Origin: Glaciimonas sp.
GTDB lineage: Bacteria > Pseudomonadota > Gammaproteobacteria > Burkholderiales > Burkholderiaceae_D
Length of the DNA stretch: 64,000 bases
Reading direction: 5' to 3'
Assembly (NCBI GenBank): GCA_012927625.1
Contig: JABBOV010000003.1
Location: forward strand, 248,001 to 312,000
The stretch's first letter is position 1. The number at the start of each line of letters is the position of its first letter. Below are positions 37,459 through 45,764 of this stretch, in pieces. The translations under genes and the position numbers were made by a program. The notes beneath the pieces were generated by a model. The model searched no databases and was not told the origin of the DNA. It saw nothing but the letters and a program-made list of their open reading frames with translations.

Positions 37459-38714
37459 TGAAAAAACTAACTTCATTTTCATATCTATCCTATGGCTTGT
37501 TCGGGCTGCCGCTGGCTTTGGTAGCACTGCCAATTTATGTGTATGTGCCGCAGTTTTATGCAGAACGTTTTGGTTTGTCGCTGACGCTGATTGGCGCCAC
37601 TTTGCTGGCAGCACGCATATTCGATGCATTCATCGATCCGCTGATCGGCTTGTGGATCGACCGCAGCAGAAACGATCATGGTTATGGCCGCTTCATACTG
37701 ATTGCACTGCCCCTGCTGGCGCTGGGCTTCGTTGCGCTGTTTCATCCGCCTGCGTTAGCGTTAAGTGTCAGGCAGGCGCTGGCTTGGTTCCTGTGTACGC
37801 TGCTGTTGGTGTATGCCGGCTTTAGCCTGGCGATGATTGCGCATCAGAGCTGGGGCGCGGCGCTTACCCAAGCGCTGTCCGAGCGCTCCCGCCTGACCGC
37901 CACGCGCGAGGCATTCGGCTTGCTAGGCGTAATTCTGGCCGCGTCGCTTACTGGCTGGCTGGGCTTTGACTGGCTGTCCGGCATCTTCATCTTCACGCTC
38001 ATCGTCAGCGCAGCAATTTTGCTCTGTCTGGCACCCAAACCCGTTAACTCCCTGCATCCCGTGGCAACACACAGCGGATTTTCTGCGATGCTGGAACCGT
38101 TTCGTAACCGGCGCTTTCGCTGGCTTTTTGCGGTATTTATCGTTAGCGGCATTGCGGCCGCGATACCGGCCACTCTATTCTTATTTTTCACTAAAGACCA
38201 ATTGCAACTGGCGCAATATGCCGGCCAGTTTTTGGTTTTGTATTTCGTCGCGGCTGCCTGTTCGATGCCCTTGTGGGTGGTACTTGCCAGACGCTTTGGC
38301 GAAGCGCGCTCCTGGCTGATCGGGATGCTGCTCTCGGCTGCCGCATTTATCTGGGCCTATGGCTTGTCGGCCGGCGACGCGCTGCCGTTCGGCATTATTT
38401 GCGTGCTGTCTGGGTTGACCTTGGGCGCCGATCTTGCATTGCCGCCAGCTTTGTTGGCGGCAATCATCGGGCAAGCCGGGTACAGCGGCCAGCGCGAGGG
38501 TGCTTATTTCGGTGTTTGGAACTGGGCCACCAAGATGAACCTGGCGCTGGCGGCAGGCATCGCATTACCATTGTTGGAACTGCTCGGCTATGTGCCAGGC
38601 ACGTTCAACAACGACGGCACGCAAGCGCTGTCGGTCGGTTATGCGCTGCTGCCTTGCCTGTTGAAACTGGCAGCTGCGGGCTTGTTGTTGCGCGCCCCGT
38701 TACGTGATGTTTAA
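37458..38714 (+). CDS. MFS transporter (GPH-like)
   Basis: A 418-residue membrane protein with about 12 helices of the glycoside-pentoside-hexuronide:cation symporter type: LSYGLFGLPLALVALPIYVYVPQFYAE, FDAFIDPLIGLWIDRSRNDHG (motif like MelB) and GVWNWATKMNLALAAG. Such proteins accompany Cfa-like and DUF3833 genes in other bacteria, so I would expect a role with lipids or a flippase-like function instead of sugar uptake. The start ATG at 37458 overlaps the chalcone-isomerase-like stop (TGATG). Confidence 0.8.
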   Translation: MKKLTSFSYLSYGLFGLPLALVALPIYVYVPQFYAERFGLSLTLIGATLLAARIFDAFIDPLIGLWIDRSRNDHGYGRFILIALPLLALGFVALFHPPALALSVRQALAWFLCTLLLVYAGFSLAMIAHQSWGAALTQALSERSRLTATREAFGLLGVILAASLTGWLGFDWLSGIFIFTLIVSAAILLCLAPKPVNSLHPVATHSGFSAMLEPFRNRRFRWLFAVFIVSGIAAAIPATLFLFFTKDQLQLAQYAGQFLVLYFVAAACSMPLWVVLARRFGEARSWLIGMLLSAAAFIWAYGLSAGDALPFGIICVLSGLTLGADLALPPALLAAIIGQAGYSGQREGAYFGVWNWATKMNLALAAGIALPLLELLGYVPGTFNNDGTQALSVGYALLPCLLKLAAAGLLLRAPLRDV

Positions 38715-38738
38715 CCCTTAAAACTGCAGGAGCCTGAA

Positions 38739-39272
38739 ATGAAGTATCTCAAAAATTTTTGTGCAGCAATCGCAATCGTACTACTGGCTTCCTGCGCAGC
38801 GCCGGAGCCGAGCAACTACGCCAACGAAAAACCGACACTAGATATGCAGCAGTATTTCAACGGCACGCTGGACGCCTGGGGCATGTTTCAAGATCGTTCC
38901 GGCAAGATCGTGAAGCGCTTTACCGTAGTGATGCGATGCAAGTGGGATGGCGATGTCGGCACGCTCGATGAAGACTTTACTTACTCAGACGGCACCAAAC
39001 AAAAACGTGTTTGGACGCTGCGCAAGGTTGGGCCTGGCCGCTATATTGGCACCGCGCCGGATGTGGTCGGCGAAGCCGTCGGCACCTCCGCAGGAAATGT
39101 CCTGCGCTGGAAATATGTGCTGGCGCTGCCGGTAAATGACCGCATTTATAACGTGAACATGGATGACTGGATGATTTTGATGGATGATCGGGTGATGTTG
39201 AATCGCGCCGCGATGAGCAAATTTGGCTTTGGTTTGGGCGAAGTGACCATTTCCTTCAGCAAGCGGCTTTAA
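38739..39272 (+). CDS. DUF3833 lipoprotein
   Basis: A 177-residue predicted lipoprotein: a short signal with lipobox LASC (C19) and a mature part matching DUF3833 (LDMQQYFNGTLDAWGMFQDRSGKIVKRF, GTLDEDFTYSDGTKQKRVW, DDWMILMDDRVMLNRAAMSKFG). The family is a lipocalin-like beta barrel of unknown function, found mostly in this type of operon. CAGGAG is well spaced before the ATG. It lies 24 bases after the MFS gene and 14 bases before the SDR gene. Confidence 0.85.
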   Translation: MKYLKNFCAAIAIVLLASCAAPEPSNYANEKPTLDMQQYFNGTLDAWGMFQDRSGKIVKRFTVVMRCKWDGDVGTLDEDFTYSDGTKQKRVWTLRKVGPGRYIGTAPDVVGEAVGTSAGNVLRWKYVLALPVNDRIYNVNMDDWMILMDDRVMLNRAAMSKFGFGLGEVTISFSKRL

Positions 39273-39286
39273 GCGCCACATTCCCT

Positions 39287-40054
39287 ATGAATCCTAAAAT
39301 TGTAAATTGGCACAACAAACGCGTGTGGGTGATCGGCGCATCGTCCGGCATCGGTGCGGAAACGGCGCGCTTGCTACTGGAAAAAGGCGCACGCGTAGCG
39401 CTTTCAGCACGCAGTCTGGAAACCTTGACTGCAGTAGCAGACCGGCACCCGAATGCGCTAGTGGCAACGCTCGACATCGTCGATCACCCCACGGTGGTTG
39501 CCGCGCGCGACCTGATCCGGCAGCAATGGCAAGGCATTGATCTAGTGCTGGTGGTAGCCGGAGGCTATAACGAAATGCGCGCTGATTCTTTCGATCTGGC
39601 CGCTGCCAATCGCCTGATTGATTTAAACCTGCGCGGGGTGTTCAATTGCCTCGATACAGTGTTGCCGACATTACTTGCGCAAGGCTGCGGCGGCATTGGT
39701 ATCGTTGCCTCGGCTGCAGGTTACAGCGGACTGCCCAAAGCCTTGATCTATGGCCCGACCAAAGCAGCGCTAATCAATCTGTGCGAATCGCTGTTTCTGG
39801 ATTTGCGCCCACGCGGTATCGGCGTCTACTTAATCAATCCCGGTTTTGTCGAAACACCGCTGACAGCGGGCAATGACTTCCCAATGCCGGCGCTCATTTC
39901 CGCCACAACGGCGGCGCATGAATTAGTGCGCGGGATGGAGCGTGGCCAGTTTCACATACACTTTCCAAAACGCTTCACCAACTGGCTGCGACTTGGGCGA
40001 TTGCTGCCTTATCGCCTGTATTTTTGGTTGATCCATAAGAGTACCGGGCTATGA
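39287..40054 (+). CDS. Short-chain dehydrogenase/reductase
   Basis: A 255-residue classical SDR: the cofactor motif GASSGIG (17-23), AGG at 91-93, the catalytic Ser (S142, in VASAAGYSG) and Y155-G-P-T-K159. The cofactor is probably NADP(H), from the Arg in SARS after the second strand. The C-terminal part (HIHFPKRFTNWLRLGRLLPY) is basic and amphipathic and may touch the membrane. Its stop overlaps the start of the next gene by four bases (ATGA), so both are coupled. The substrate is unknown; a lipid aldehyde or ketone would fit the operon. Confidence 0.88.
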   Translation: MNPKIVNWHNKRVWVIGASSGIGAETARLLLEKGARVALSARSLETLTAVADRHPNALVATLDIVDHPTVVAARDLIRQQWQGIDLVLVVAGGYNEMRADSFDLAAANRLIDLNLRGVFNCLDTVLPTLLAQGCGGIGIVASAAGYSGLPKALIYGPTKAALINLCESLFLDLRPRGIGVYLINPGFVETPLTAGNDFPMPALISATTAAHELVRGMERGQFHIHFPKRFTNWLRLGRLLPYRLYFWLIHKSTGL

Positions 40055-40515
40055 ATACTGACATGCGCAATAATCCCGACGATGATGCCAAGCTCCGCGG
40101 CGTGGTGCAATTTTTTGAATCACTCACAGCAGATTCGGCCCAACATCTGGACTGTGTGTATGCAACCGATGTCTCTTTTAAAGATCCATTCAATGACGTA
40201 CGCGGACTGCCTGCAGTTACCCATATTTTTAGCCACATGTTCACTCAAGTCGATGACGCCCGCTTTGTTGTAACCACGCAAATAGTGCGTGGCGACACCG
40301 CATTTCTGACTTGGGATTTTCTGTTCCGCATGAAACGATTTTCCACCGCACAACAATGCATACGCGGCGCCACCCATCTGCGCTTTGCCGCCGACGGTCG
40401 CGTCAATTTTCATCGGGATTACTGGGATGCTGCGGAAGAACTGTATGAAAAGCTGCCGATACTGGGCGGTTTCATGCGCCTGCTCAAACGCGCTGTCGCG
40501 TCTGATGCAGAATAA
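40051..40515 (+). CDS. NTF2-like (SnoaL) family protein
   Basis: A 154-residue protein with the alpha+beta cone of the NTF2/SnoaL superfamily: VVQFFESLTADSAQHLDCVYATDVSFKDPFNDVRG, FLTWDFLFRMKRF, IRGATHLRFAADGRVNFHRDYWDAAEELYEKLP. Such proteins bind hydrophobic ligands or catalyse isomerisation. It is the last gene of the LitR-linked operon; repeat copy G follows within 45 bases. Confidence 0.82.
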   Translation: MNTDMRNNPDDDAKLRGVVQFFESLTADSAQHLDCVYATDVSFKDPFNDVRGLPAVTHIFSHMFTQVDDARFVVTTQIVRGDTAFLTWDFLFRMKRFSTAQQCIRGATHLRFAADGRVNFHRDYWDAAEELYEKLPILGGFMRLLKRAVASDAE

Positions 40516-40896
40516 AATACTGCCCATTTGTTTTATTTAATTTAACAATAAAAACATGCGGTAAATGGCATATTTATTAGCATACTCCCATATTTTATAT
40601 CCGATAAAATTGCTCCGCCTGATTCAAAAAAGCATCAAAATTCCGCACGCTGTTGGGCGATGAGGACAAATGACAGTCCTCGCGCAGTGCGGCTGAATCA
40701 TGGCTACTAGCCGAAGCCGTCGATAAGGATGCACGGCAGGCTCGCGCCTGTGCCGTCATCTGTCTTTCTGAATGGCACCGTAGTGCTGAGAGGCCTGCGC
40801 AACCGTGCAGCAAGCCGCGTGCATGAAGAATGATTCGAATCGAGAAATGAATTTGTCGTAACGCGTGAAGCCGGCCGGTCGCCGGAATATCTGCGG
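40516..40896. other. Gene-free stretch with repeat G and a possible IS remnant
   Basis: 381 bases between convergent genes. Repeat copy G occupies about 40520-40600. On the minus strand about 40780-40885 reads TRYDKFISRFESFFMHAA, which resembles the tail of IS5-type transposases; it has no complete frame and is too short to be sure. Nothing else was seen. Confidence 0.4.
40520..40600 (+). repeat. Dispersed intergenic element, copy G
   Basis: The left arm is TGTTTTATTTAATTTAAC (40528-40545). The core runs from GCGGTAAATGGC (40558) through TTAGCATACTCCC (40589), then ATATTTTATAT. It is the copy closest to the overall consensus. It follows directly on the last gene of the lipid operon. Confidence 0.6.
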
Positions 40897-42063
40897 CTAA
40901 CCTGGCCCGTCGCTAGCTCCGCGATGCTTTGGTGCCATTATTTGTATCAGCAGGTGCCCAGCTAACGCAGCCAGGGCGACCATACCGGCAAAGTACGGAA
41001 GCTTGGATGGATTGAAACCATAAACAATCAATGCGCCACCGAGCATGGTTCCTACCGCACTGCCGAGATAGTTGCAGGAGCTGTTAAGGGCAACGGCCGC
41101 AGCGCCATGCTCCGGCTGGAGGGCCAGCAATGCATGCTGTTGCGGCGCTAGAGATGCCCACCCCATAGCCCCCCATAGTAAAAATGGCAAGAACGCCAGC
41201 GGACCTAGATGGATTGCCGTTGGAATGCTAAACAAAGCTAACGTCAGGATCGATAAAATCCCGGTAAGCAAGTAACCCGGCTTACCGGTCTTGTCGATCA
41301 GCGAACCTATGGTGAAACTTCCGATCACGCCCCCAACCCCCCAAAGCCAAAGATAGGGTGTAATGCTCTGAATGCCAGAGCTTGCCTGGAGAATAGGAGA
41401 CACGTAGGTATACAGCCCCAGGCTCGCTACGGCTGTCAGGAAGGAAATTCCAACCGTAGCCGCTACCCTGCCATTGGTCACCATGGCTAACCGTTGCTTT
41501 AGCGATGGCGGCGGGTTGACCGGAACGTTTGGGAATCCAAAAAATACACCAAACAAACCGATAACTCCGATACCAGTGACTAGCCAAAGCGCGCCTTGCC
41601 AACCAAACCTATCGCTAATCAGTAATCCAATCGGAACACCAATAACTGTTCCTGTACTCATGCCGCCAAGTGTCAGACCCAATGCGCGGCCTTTCTGCTC
41701 GGCCGGTACCAGTGTGGCCGCAGCAGCCACGGCAATGGGCGAAAACAAACCGGCGCCAAGGCCGGCGACAGCGCGTGCGATGAGCAAGCTAGTTAAACTT
41801 CCTGCCAGAGCGCTCGCCGCATTCGCTAACGAAAAAACGGCAAGCGCCACAACAAGGACCCTGCGTACTGGCTTTCCAGAAAGCAGCGTAGCGAAGACCG
41901 GCGCAGCAATCGCATAGCACAGTGTGAATACAGTAACCGCTTGGGCCGCCTCAGCAGAACTGATGCCGAACGAATGCGTGATCCCAGGCAAGAGTCCCGC
42001 GATCACGTACGCATCGAGTCCGAGCGCAAACATGCCGGCAGCCAAAAAAAATATCTTGCTCAT
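40897..42063 (-). CDS. MFS efflux transporter (DHA1 family)
   Basis: A 388-residue membrane protein with 12 predicted helices: FALGLDAYVIAGLLPGITHSF, motif A region SGKPVRRVLVVAL, antiporter motif C GGMSTGTVIGVPIG and ALNSSCNYLGSAVGTMLGG. It is like AraJ, PbuE and chloramphenicol-efflux proteins; substrates in this group range from nucleosides to drugs. It is a single gene, facing the lipid operon. AAGGGG lies 11 bases before the ATG, wider than usual. Confidence 0.85.
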   Translation of the reverse strand: MSKIFFLAAGMFALGLDAYVIAGLLPGITHSFGISSAEAAQAVTVFTLCYAIAAPVFATLLSGKPVRRVLVVALAVFSLANAASALAGSLTSLLIARAVAGLGAGLFSPIAVAAAATLVPAEQKGRALGLTLGGMSTGTVIGVPIGLLISDRFGWQGALWLVTGIGVIGLFGVFFGFPNVPVNPPPSLKQRLAMVTNGRVAATVGISFLTAVASLGLYTYVSPILQASSGIQSITPYLWLWGVGGVIGSFTIGSLIDKTGKPGYLLTGILSILTLALFSIPTAIHLGPLAFLPFLLWGAMGWASLAPQQHALLALQPEHGAAAVALNSSCNYLGSAVGTMLGGALIVYGFNPSKLPYFAGMVALAALAGHLLIQIMAPKHRGASDGPG

Positions 42064-42526
42064 TAAACAGTTGCCCCTTTAGTCGGAAATGAAAATATAT
42101 CTTAGTTCAGCCTAAGCGCTCAAAATTTCCTTCATCATTAAAGAAGTGGCGGGCCGCCCCCAATACGTACTTCGCCGGGCCCACCGTCTGAGTGGTGCGT
42201 TCAATTTGATTGAGTAGGTTCTGCGATGCGGGTATATCAGACCGTATTAAAACTGAGCCGGATCATTTCAGATACTGTCCGAACAGAACAGACAGCTATG
42301 TGGAGCGCAATGCAGCTTGTTTGCCCATCATCCGACGAACTGGAAGGCCGCTTTCTGTATGGATGGCGTAGCTTGTGCACCGAAAATTTATCTTGACGGG
42401 GGAGCACTGTGCGCCGATATGGATTGACGCACCCGGAACTCCGAAAAAGCCATGTTACGATTTGTGCAATTGTCACAACTAGAATTGCCAGTGACTTCCA
42501 ACATTGCCCGGCAAACGTATAACTCC
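42064..42526. other. Gene-free stretch with a gene-tail remnant
   Basis: 463 bases between two divergent genes. On the minus strand 42107-42250 is an open frame of about 48 codons without a start, ending in the motif HFFNDEGNFERLG; it reads like the last part of a soluble protein, cut upstream by a stop, and I do not recognise the family. The rest should hold the promoters of the MFS and the glycosyltransferase genes. The glycosyltransferase frame opens at 42452. Confidence 0.4.
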
Positions 42527-43432
42527 ATGAAGATCGCATATCTCCTTCTCGCTCATAATAATCCGGCGCATCTGCAGCGACTGATATCCGCGCTATCCAC
42601 CAGCACTTCCCATTTCTTCATACACATCGACCAGAAATCCAAGATCGATCCATTTCTCAGCATAAAGGGAAATAACATCCACTTTATTCAACAGCGTGTT
42701 CCTGTGTTCTGGGGTGATTTTTCACAAGTCGAAGCCACACTCATTCTTCTTAGAGCCGCCCTTTCCGATCGCTGCGGCTTCGAGCGTTTCGTACTTCTCA
42801 GCGGCGTCGATTATCCGCTGCGCTCGGCGTCGTCCATAGAACGGTTCTTTGAGAATCATCCGAACCGGGAATTCATGAATCTGGTTGCCATGCCGTCGGA
42901 AGCAGCAGGAAAATCACTGTCCCGGCTAACCACTTATAAGCAGCGTCCCGGAGACCCACTGATAACCAGAGCCATACGAAAAGTACTGATGATGGCGGGT
43001 GTTGTGCCACATACGCGGGACTACAAGGCCTATCTTGGCGACCTTGCCCCCTACGCAGGTTCCACCTGGTGGGCGCTGTCCCGTCAGGCCTGCGACTTTA
43101 TTCTGGCTTTTGTGACACGGGAGACGCAAGCAGTGCAGTTTTTCAGGAACACACTCTGCCCAGACGAATCGTTTTTTCATACCATTCTGGGTAATTCCCA
43201 TTTCAAATCAAGGATAGCGCGGAACCTGACCTATACCGACTGGTGCGCAGGCGGGGCAAGTCCCGCAACTATCACGGAGAAGCATCTCGCCTTGTTTCAG
43301 GCGACAACGTGGTTCGCGCCGGATGATACCTATGGTGCTGGCGAGATGCTGTTTGCCAGAAAGTTCGCAGATGCATCGGTAGATTTGTTAGCGAGGCTGG
43401 ATCGGCAGATAGCTGAAAAAGAGGCCGGTTAG
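42527..43432 (+). CDS. GT14-type glycosyltransferase (beta-1,6-N-acetylglucosaminyltransferase-like)
   Basis: A 301-residue enzyme of the Core-2/I-branching family: MKIAYLLLAHNNPAHLQRLI, FIHIDQKSKID, RFVLLSGVDYPLRS, GSTWWALSRQACDFIL and NTLCPDESFFHTIL (the likely catalytic Glu). Bacterial members add sugars to surface polysaccharides and use UDP-sugars without the DxD motif. The start is the ATG at 42527 beginning the conserved strand; 25 upstream codons lack similarity. It is convergent with the acyltransferase gene (13 bases), and both could act on a cell-surface glycan. Confidence 0.85.
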   Translation: MKIAYLLLAHNNPAHLQRLISALSTSTSHFFIHIDQKSKIDPFLSIKGNNIHFIQQRVPVFWGDFSQVEATLILLRAALSDRCGFERFVLLSGVDYPLRSASSIERFFENHPNREFMNLVAMPSEAAGKSLSRLTTYKQRPGDPLITRAIRKVLMMAGVVPHTRDYKAYLGDLAPYAGSTWWALSRQACDFILAFVTRETQAVQFFRNTLCPDESFFHTILGNSHFKSRIARNLTYTDWCAGGASPATITEKHLALFQATTWFAPDDTYGAGEMLFARKFADASVDLLARLDRQIAEKEAG

Positions 43433-43445
43433 GAACGCGTTGCAT

Positions 43446-44495
43446 TTAAGCTTGCCGGAATTTATGGAATGCGGCGGCCCCTCGGGTAAAGCCGGCAAAT
43501 TTCTCTTTTTTAAGCAAAGTGATGCAGTAGTAGACCGCCAGCGGGAATAAGACCCCCAGTGAAAAACCGATCCCAAGGTGCAGATACATGTTGGTAACTC
43601 CGAACTTCAACAAAACGATACGCGCACCACTGGCAGCCAGGATATGCATCAGATAGATCGGCATCGATGCCAACCCTAGCAGTTCGATCAGCCGCATCTT
43701 GTTCGAACGAGCCAATACCGCAGATACCAGAAGAACCAGAAGCATGCCGAGGAAGGCGGCAGGCAGCGCCCAAGGGGCGGAGTACGCACCAGTTTGCATG
43801 GCCGCATAGATCCAGACCCCGGCCCCTAGGAAAGTAGCGCTTATGCCGGCAGGATTCGCCAGGCGTTCAACGATTGACTTCAAATGTTCCGCCGCCAACA
43901 GTCCGACTGCGTAAAAGAGGAAAAATTGCAGCGACTGCGACAGGATGCCCCACTGGAAGTTGATGCCCACCGCATAGGCCGCCAGCGCAAACACGGTTAG
44001 CCGCAGCCGGTTGGCGGTAGTGAGGAAAGCAAAGATATGGCACAAAAATAACGCGTACAGAAACCAGAACTGCCCCAGTGGCTTCCAAAGAATGGCTGCA
44101 GCCAAGTCTGAAAGATGGAATGGAACATTGGTGCTGCCCGACATGATTACCTGAACCAGTCCCTGTATCAGGGACCATAAGAAATAGGGATAAACGATCG
44201 TCAACAGCTTGCTCTGCAAAAAGTTGCTTCGGGCAAGTGCTTTGCCAGAATTCATCCCGGCCAGCAGGAAAAATAACGGCATATGAAAGGTATAAATGGC
44301 ATAGTCGGATGCCATTATCCAGTGGCCATCGGGCACCATTCCAGCAGAATTCAGACCTCTTAAAACGTGGGCATAAACGACGAGTAATATGCCAATGCCG
44401 CGCGCATAATCCCACAAAATTTCCCTTGCCTCTGCGCCTTTTGAGTTGGTTAATTTATCGTATCTGTCAGCGCCTTTTTGCGTTACCGCATCCAT
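43446..44495 (-). CDS. Acyltransferase-3 family membrane protein
   Basis: A protein of about 349 residues with some ten membrane helices of the acyltransferase 3 family, which O-acylates surface sugars such as O-antigen or exopolysaccharide. The N-terminal LWDYARGIGILLVVYAHVLRG has the conserved Arg and His; TFHMPLFFLLAGMNSGKAL and LGQFWFLYALFLCHI follow. I start it at the ATG at 44495 (after GGGAAAG); a start 48 bases upstream is also possible. It forms a convergent pair with the GT14 gene. Confidence 0.83.
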   Translation of the reverse strand: MDAVTQKGADRYDKLTNSKGAEAREILWDYARGIGILLVVYAHVLRGLNSAGMVPDGHWIMASDYAIYTFHMPLFFLLAGMNSGKALARSNFLQSKLLTIVYPYFLWSLIQGLVQVIMSGSTNVPFHLSDLAAAILWKPLGQFWFLYALFLCHIFAFLTTANRLRLTVFALAAYAVGINFQWGILSQSLQFFLFYAVGLLAAEHLKSIVERLANPAGISATFLGAGVWIYAAMQTGAYSAPWALPAAFLGMLLVLLVSAVLARSNKMRLIELLGLASMPIYLMHILAASGARIVLLKFGVTNMYLHLGIGFSLGVLFPLAVYYCITLLKKEKFAGFTRGAAAFHKFRQA

Positions 44496-44649
44496 TTTTT
44501 TCTTTCCCGTATTGTTTATGTACGCCCTGAGTTGGTGGCGCATAAGGGAAAATAGTTCACACAGAGCGGGTTCAAGCAGCAGCTAAGTGGATAGATGAAT
44601 GGATATTTCGTGCGCTCCCGCCGCCGCATAACTGGCGTGTTACACGACA

Positions 44650-44730
44650 ATGTACTGCGTGCTGTATTTTTTTAACACGCAATAAAATATTGCGTAATAT
44701 GCGATATTTATCGGTATACTCCCTACTTAA
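44650..44730 (+). repeat. Dispersed intergenic element, copy H
   Basis: The left arm is GTGCTGTATTTTTTTAACAC (44659-44678). The core is GCGTAATATGCGATATTTATCGGTATACTCCC in 44692-44723, cited here as one string broken by a CGATA/TATCG hairpin with flanking TAT/ATA. It is the only copy between two minus-strand genes, yet keeps the plus orientation. Confidence 0.6.
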
Positions 44731-44865
44731 CATTGCACGGAATAATTGTTCAGCACCTACGCTATACGCTTTACTGCCTTCCGACAGATCTGCTGTACGG
44801 CGCACACTGCGACCAGAAAAAAATATCGGCGAAACTCCACGTTGCACATTGAATGCCATTTGCTT

Positions 44866-44932
44866 GTAGGTACGAATTTATTCGCATCAGCTCACGTGAA
44901 ACCGTTAAAAATGCGAATAAATTCGCACCTGC
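44866..44932. repeat. Pair of inverted REP-like palindromes (BIME-like)
   Basis: GTAGGTACGAATTTATTCGCA (44866-44886, written here by its parts GTAG, GTACG, AATTTATTCGCA) is repeated inverted at 44912-44932 as TGCGAATAAATTCG plus CACCTGC. Both carry the palindrome CGAATTTATTCG, and the left one begins with the GTAG tetranucleotide of REP elements. Together they can form a stem of about 18 bp. REP sequences are usually moved by RAYT transposases; none is seen in this window. Confidence 0.6.
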
Positions 44933-45042
44933 ATGGCTGTTGTTTCAACGTGAAAAAACCTATTTTTGAACAAAGTATCTACAAAACCACGCCACTGACA
45001 TAGCGGGCTGACCAATTACCGCAGGGCCCGTCAAAAACCGCT

Positions 45043-45756
45043 TTAATTATTAAAAACGTCCGCACCCTTCGGCACCACGAATTTGAAGCCGTTGGCAGAG
45101 ATCGCCGGATTTTTTTCGAAATTCTTGAATGTCAACAACGATACCTGGCCGAAGGCGTCGCGCAGCTCCATCGCTTGCGGCACGCCGTTGCGCAGGCCGA
45201 TACCGATGTGTTCGAAAGTACTGTCCTTGGATTTAGGGGTGGCGTCCAGCCATTCCATGCCATCTTTGGTGCCGGCCTCTTTGAGCTTGAAATTCTTTTC
45301 CAGGTCATTGCTGCCGAACAGGATGGCGGCAGGACTGGAGGCGAGCGCGTCGCCGAGTTTTTTGACGGTGACCTGATTCAGATCTTTATCGAAAATATAC
45401 AGCTTGTCGCCATCTGCCTGCAGCAATTGCTCGTAGGGTTTCTGGTAAGTCCAGATAAATTTGCCGGGACGGGCGAAGCTGAAGCTACCGCTGGAGACGT
45501 TCGAAACCTTGGCGGTGCCGTCCATCATCTTGACCTGGCGCTGGGTGAACTCGCCTTTGGCGGCTTTGGTGCTGGCGACAAAGGATCTGAACTGATCCAG
45601 CGCGGCGGCGTCGGCAATTATTGGCGCAAACGCCAACATGGTGATGGCCAACAGTCTGGCAAATGCACGTGACCGGCATCCCTTCTGGGTGGCTAGTTGA
45701 TGCGTATATGGAGTGGGAGTGAGATTGCTATATTGATTCATGGTTTGCATTGTCAT
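45043..45756 (-). CDS. lolA: Outer-membrane lipoprotein carrier LolA
   Basis: A 237-residue periplasmic chaperone that ferries lipoproteins from LolCDE to LolB. The long N-terminal part includes a signal peptide ending ADA (about residue 50); the mature domain has [56 protein letters not shown] and the C-terminal [12 protein letters not shown]. The N-terminus is about 25 residues longer than usual, so a start nearer the signal is possible, but the ATG at 45756 directly follows AAGGAAAAAA. It begins eight bases after the ftsK stop. Confidence 0.92.
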   Translation of the reverse strand: MTMQTMNQYSNLTPTPYTHQLATQKGCRSRAFARLLAITMLAFAPIIADAAALDQFRSFVASTKAAKGEFTQRQVKMMDGTAKVSNVSSGSFSFARPGKFIWTYQKPYEQLLQADGDKLYIFDKDLNQVTVKKLGDALASSPAAILFGSNDLEKNFKLKEAGTKDGMEWLDATPKSKDSTFEHIGIGLRNGVPQAMELRDAFGQVSLLTFKNFEKNPAISANGFKFVVPKGADVFNN

Positions 45757-45764
45757 TTTTTTCC

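Larger units (their letters stand above)
44496..45042. other. Gene-free stretch with repeat H and a BIME-like pair
   Basis: 547 bases between two minus-strand genes. It holds repeat copy H (44650-44730) and a pair of inverted REP-like palindromes (44866-44932). No frame longer than 85 codons is present and none has family features. No terminator for the acyltransferase or promoter can be pinned down. Confidence 0.5.

Noticed and set aside
40595-40813. 72-codon minus-strand frame
   Set aside because: Ser/Ala/Cys-rich without ribosome-binding site or similarity, and it overlaps the repeat copy G.
40780-40885. Possible IS5-family transposase tail (TRYDKFISRFESFF)
   Set aside because: Only about 20 suggestive residues and no second motif; kept as a note in the gene-free stretch and not called.
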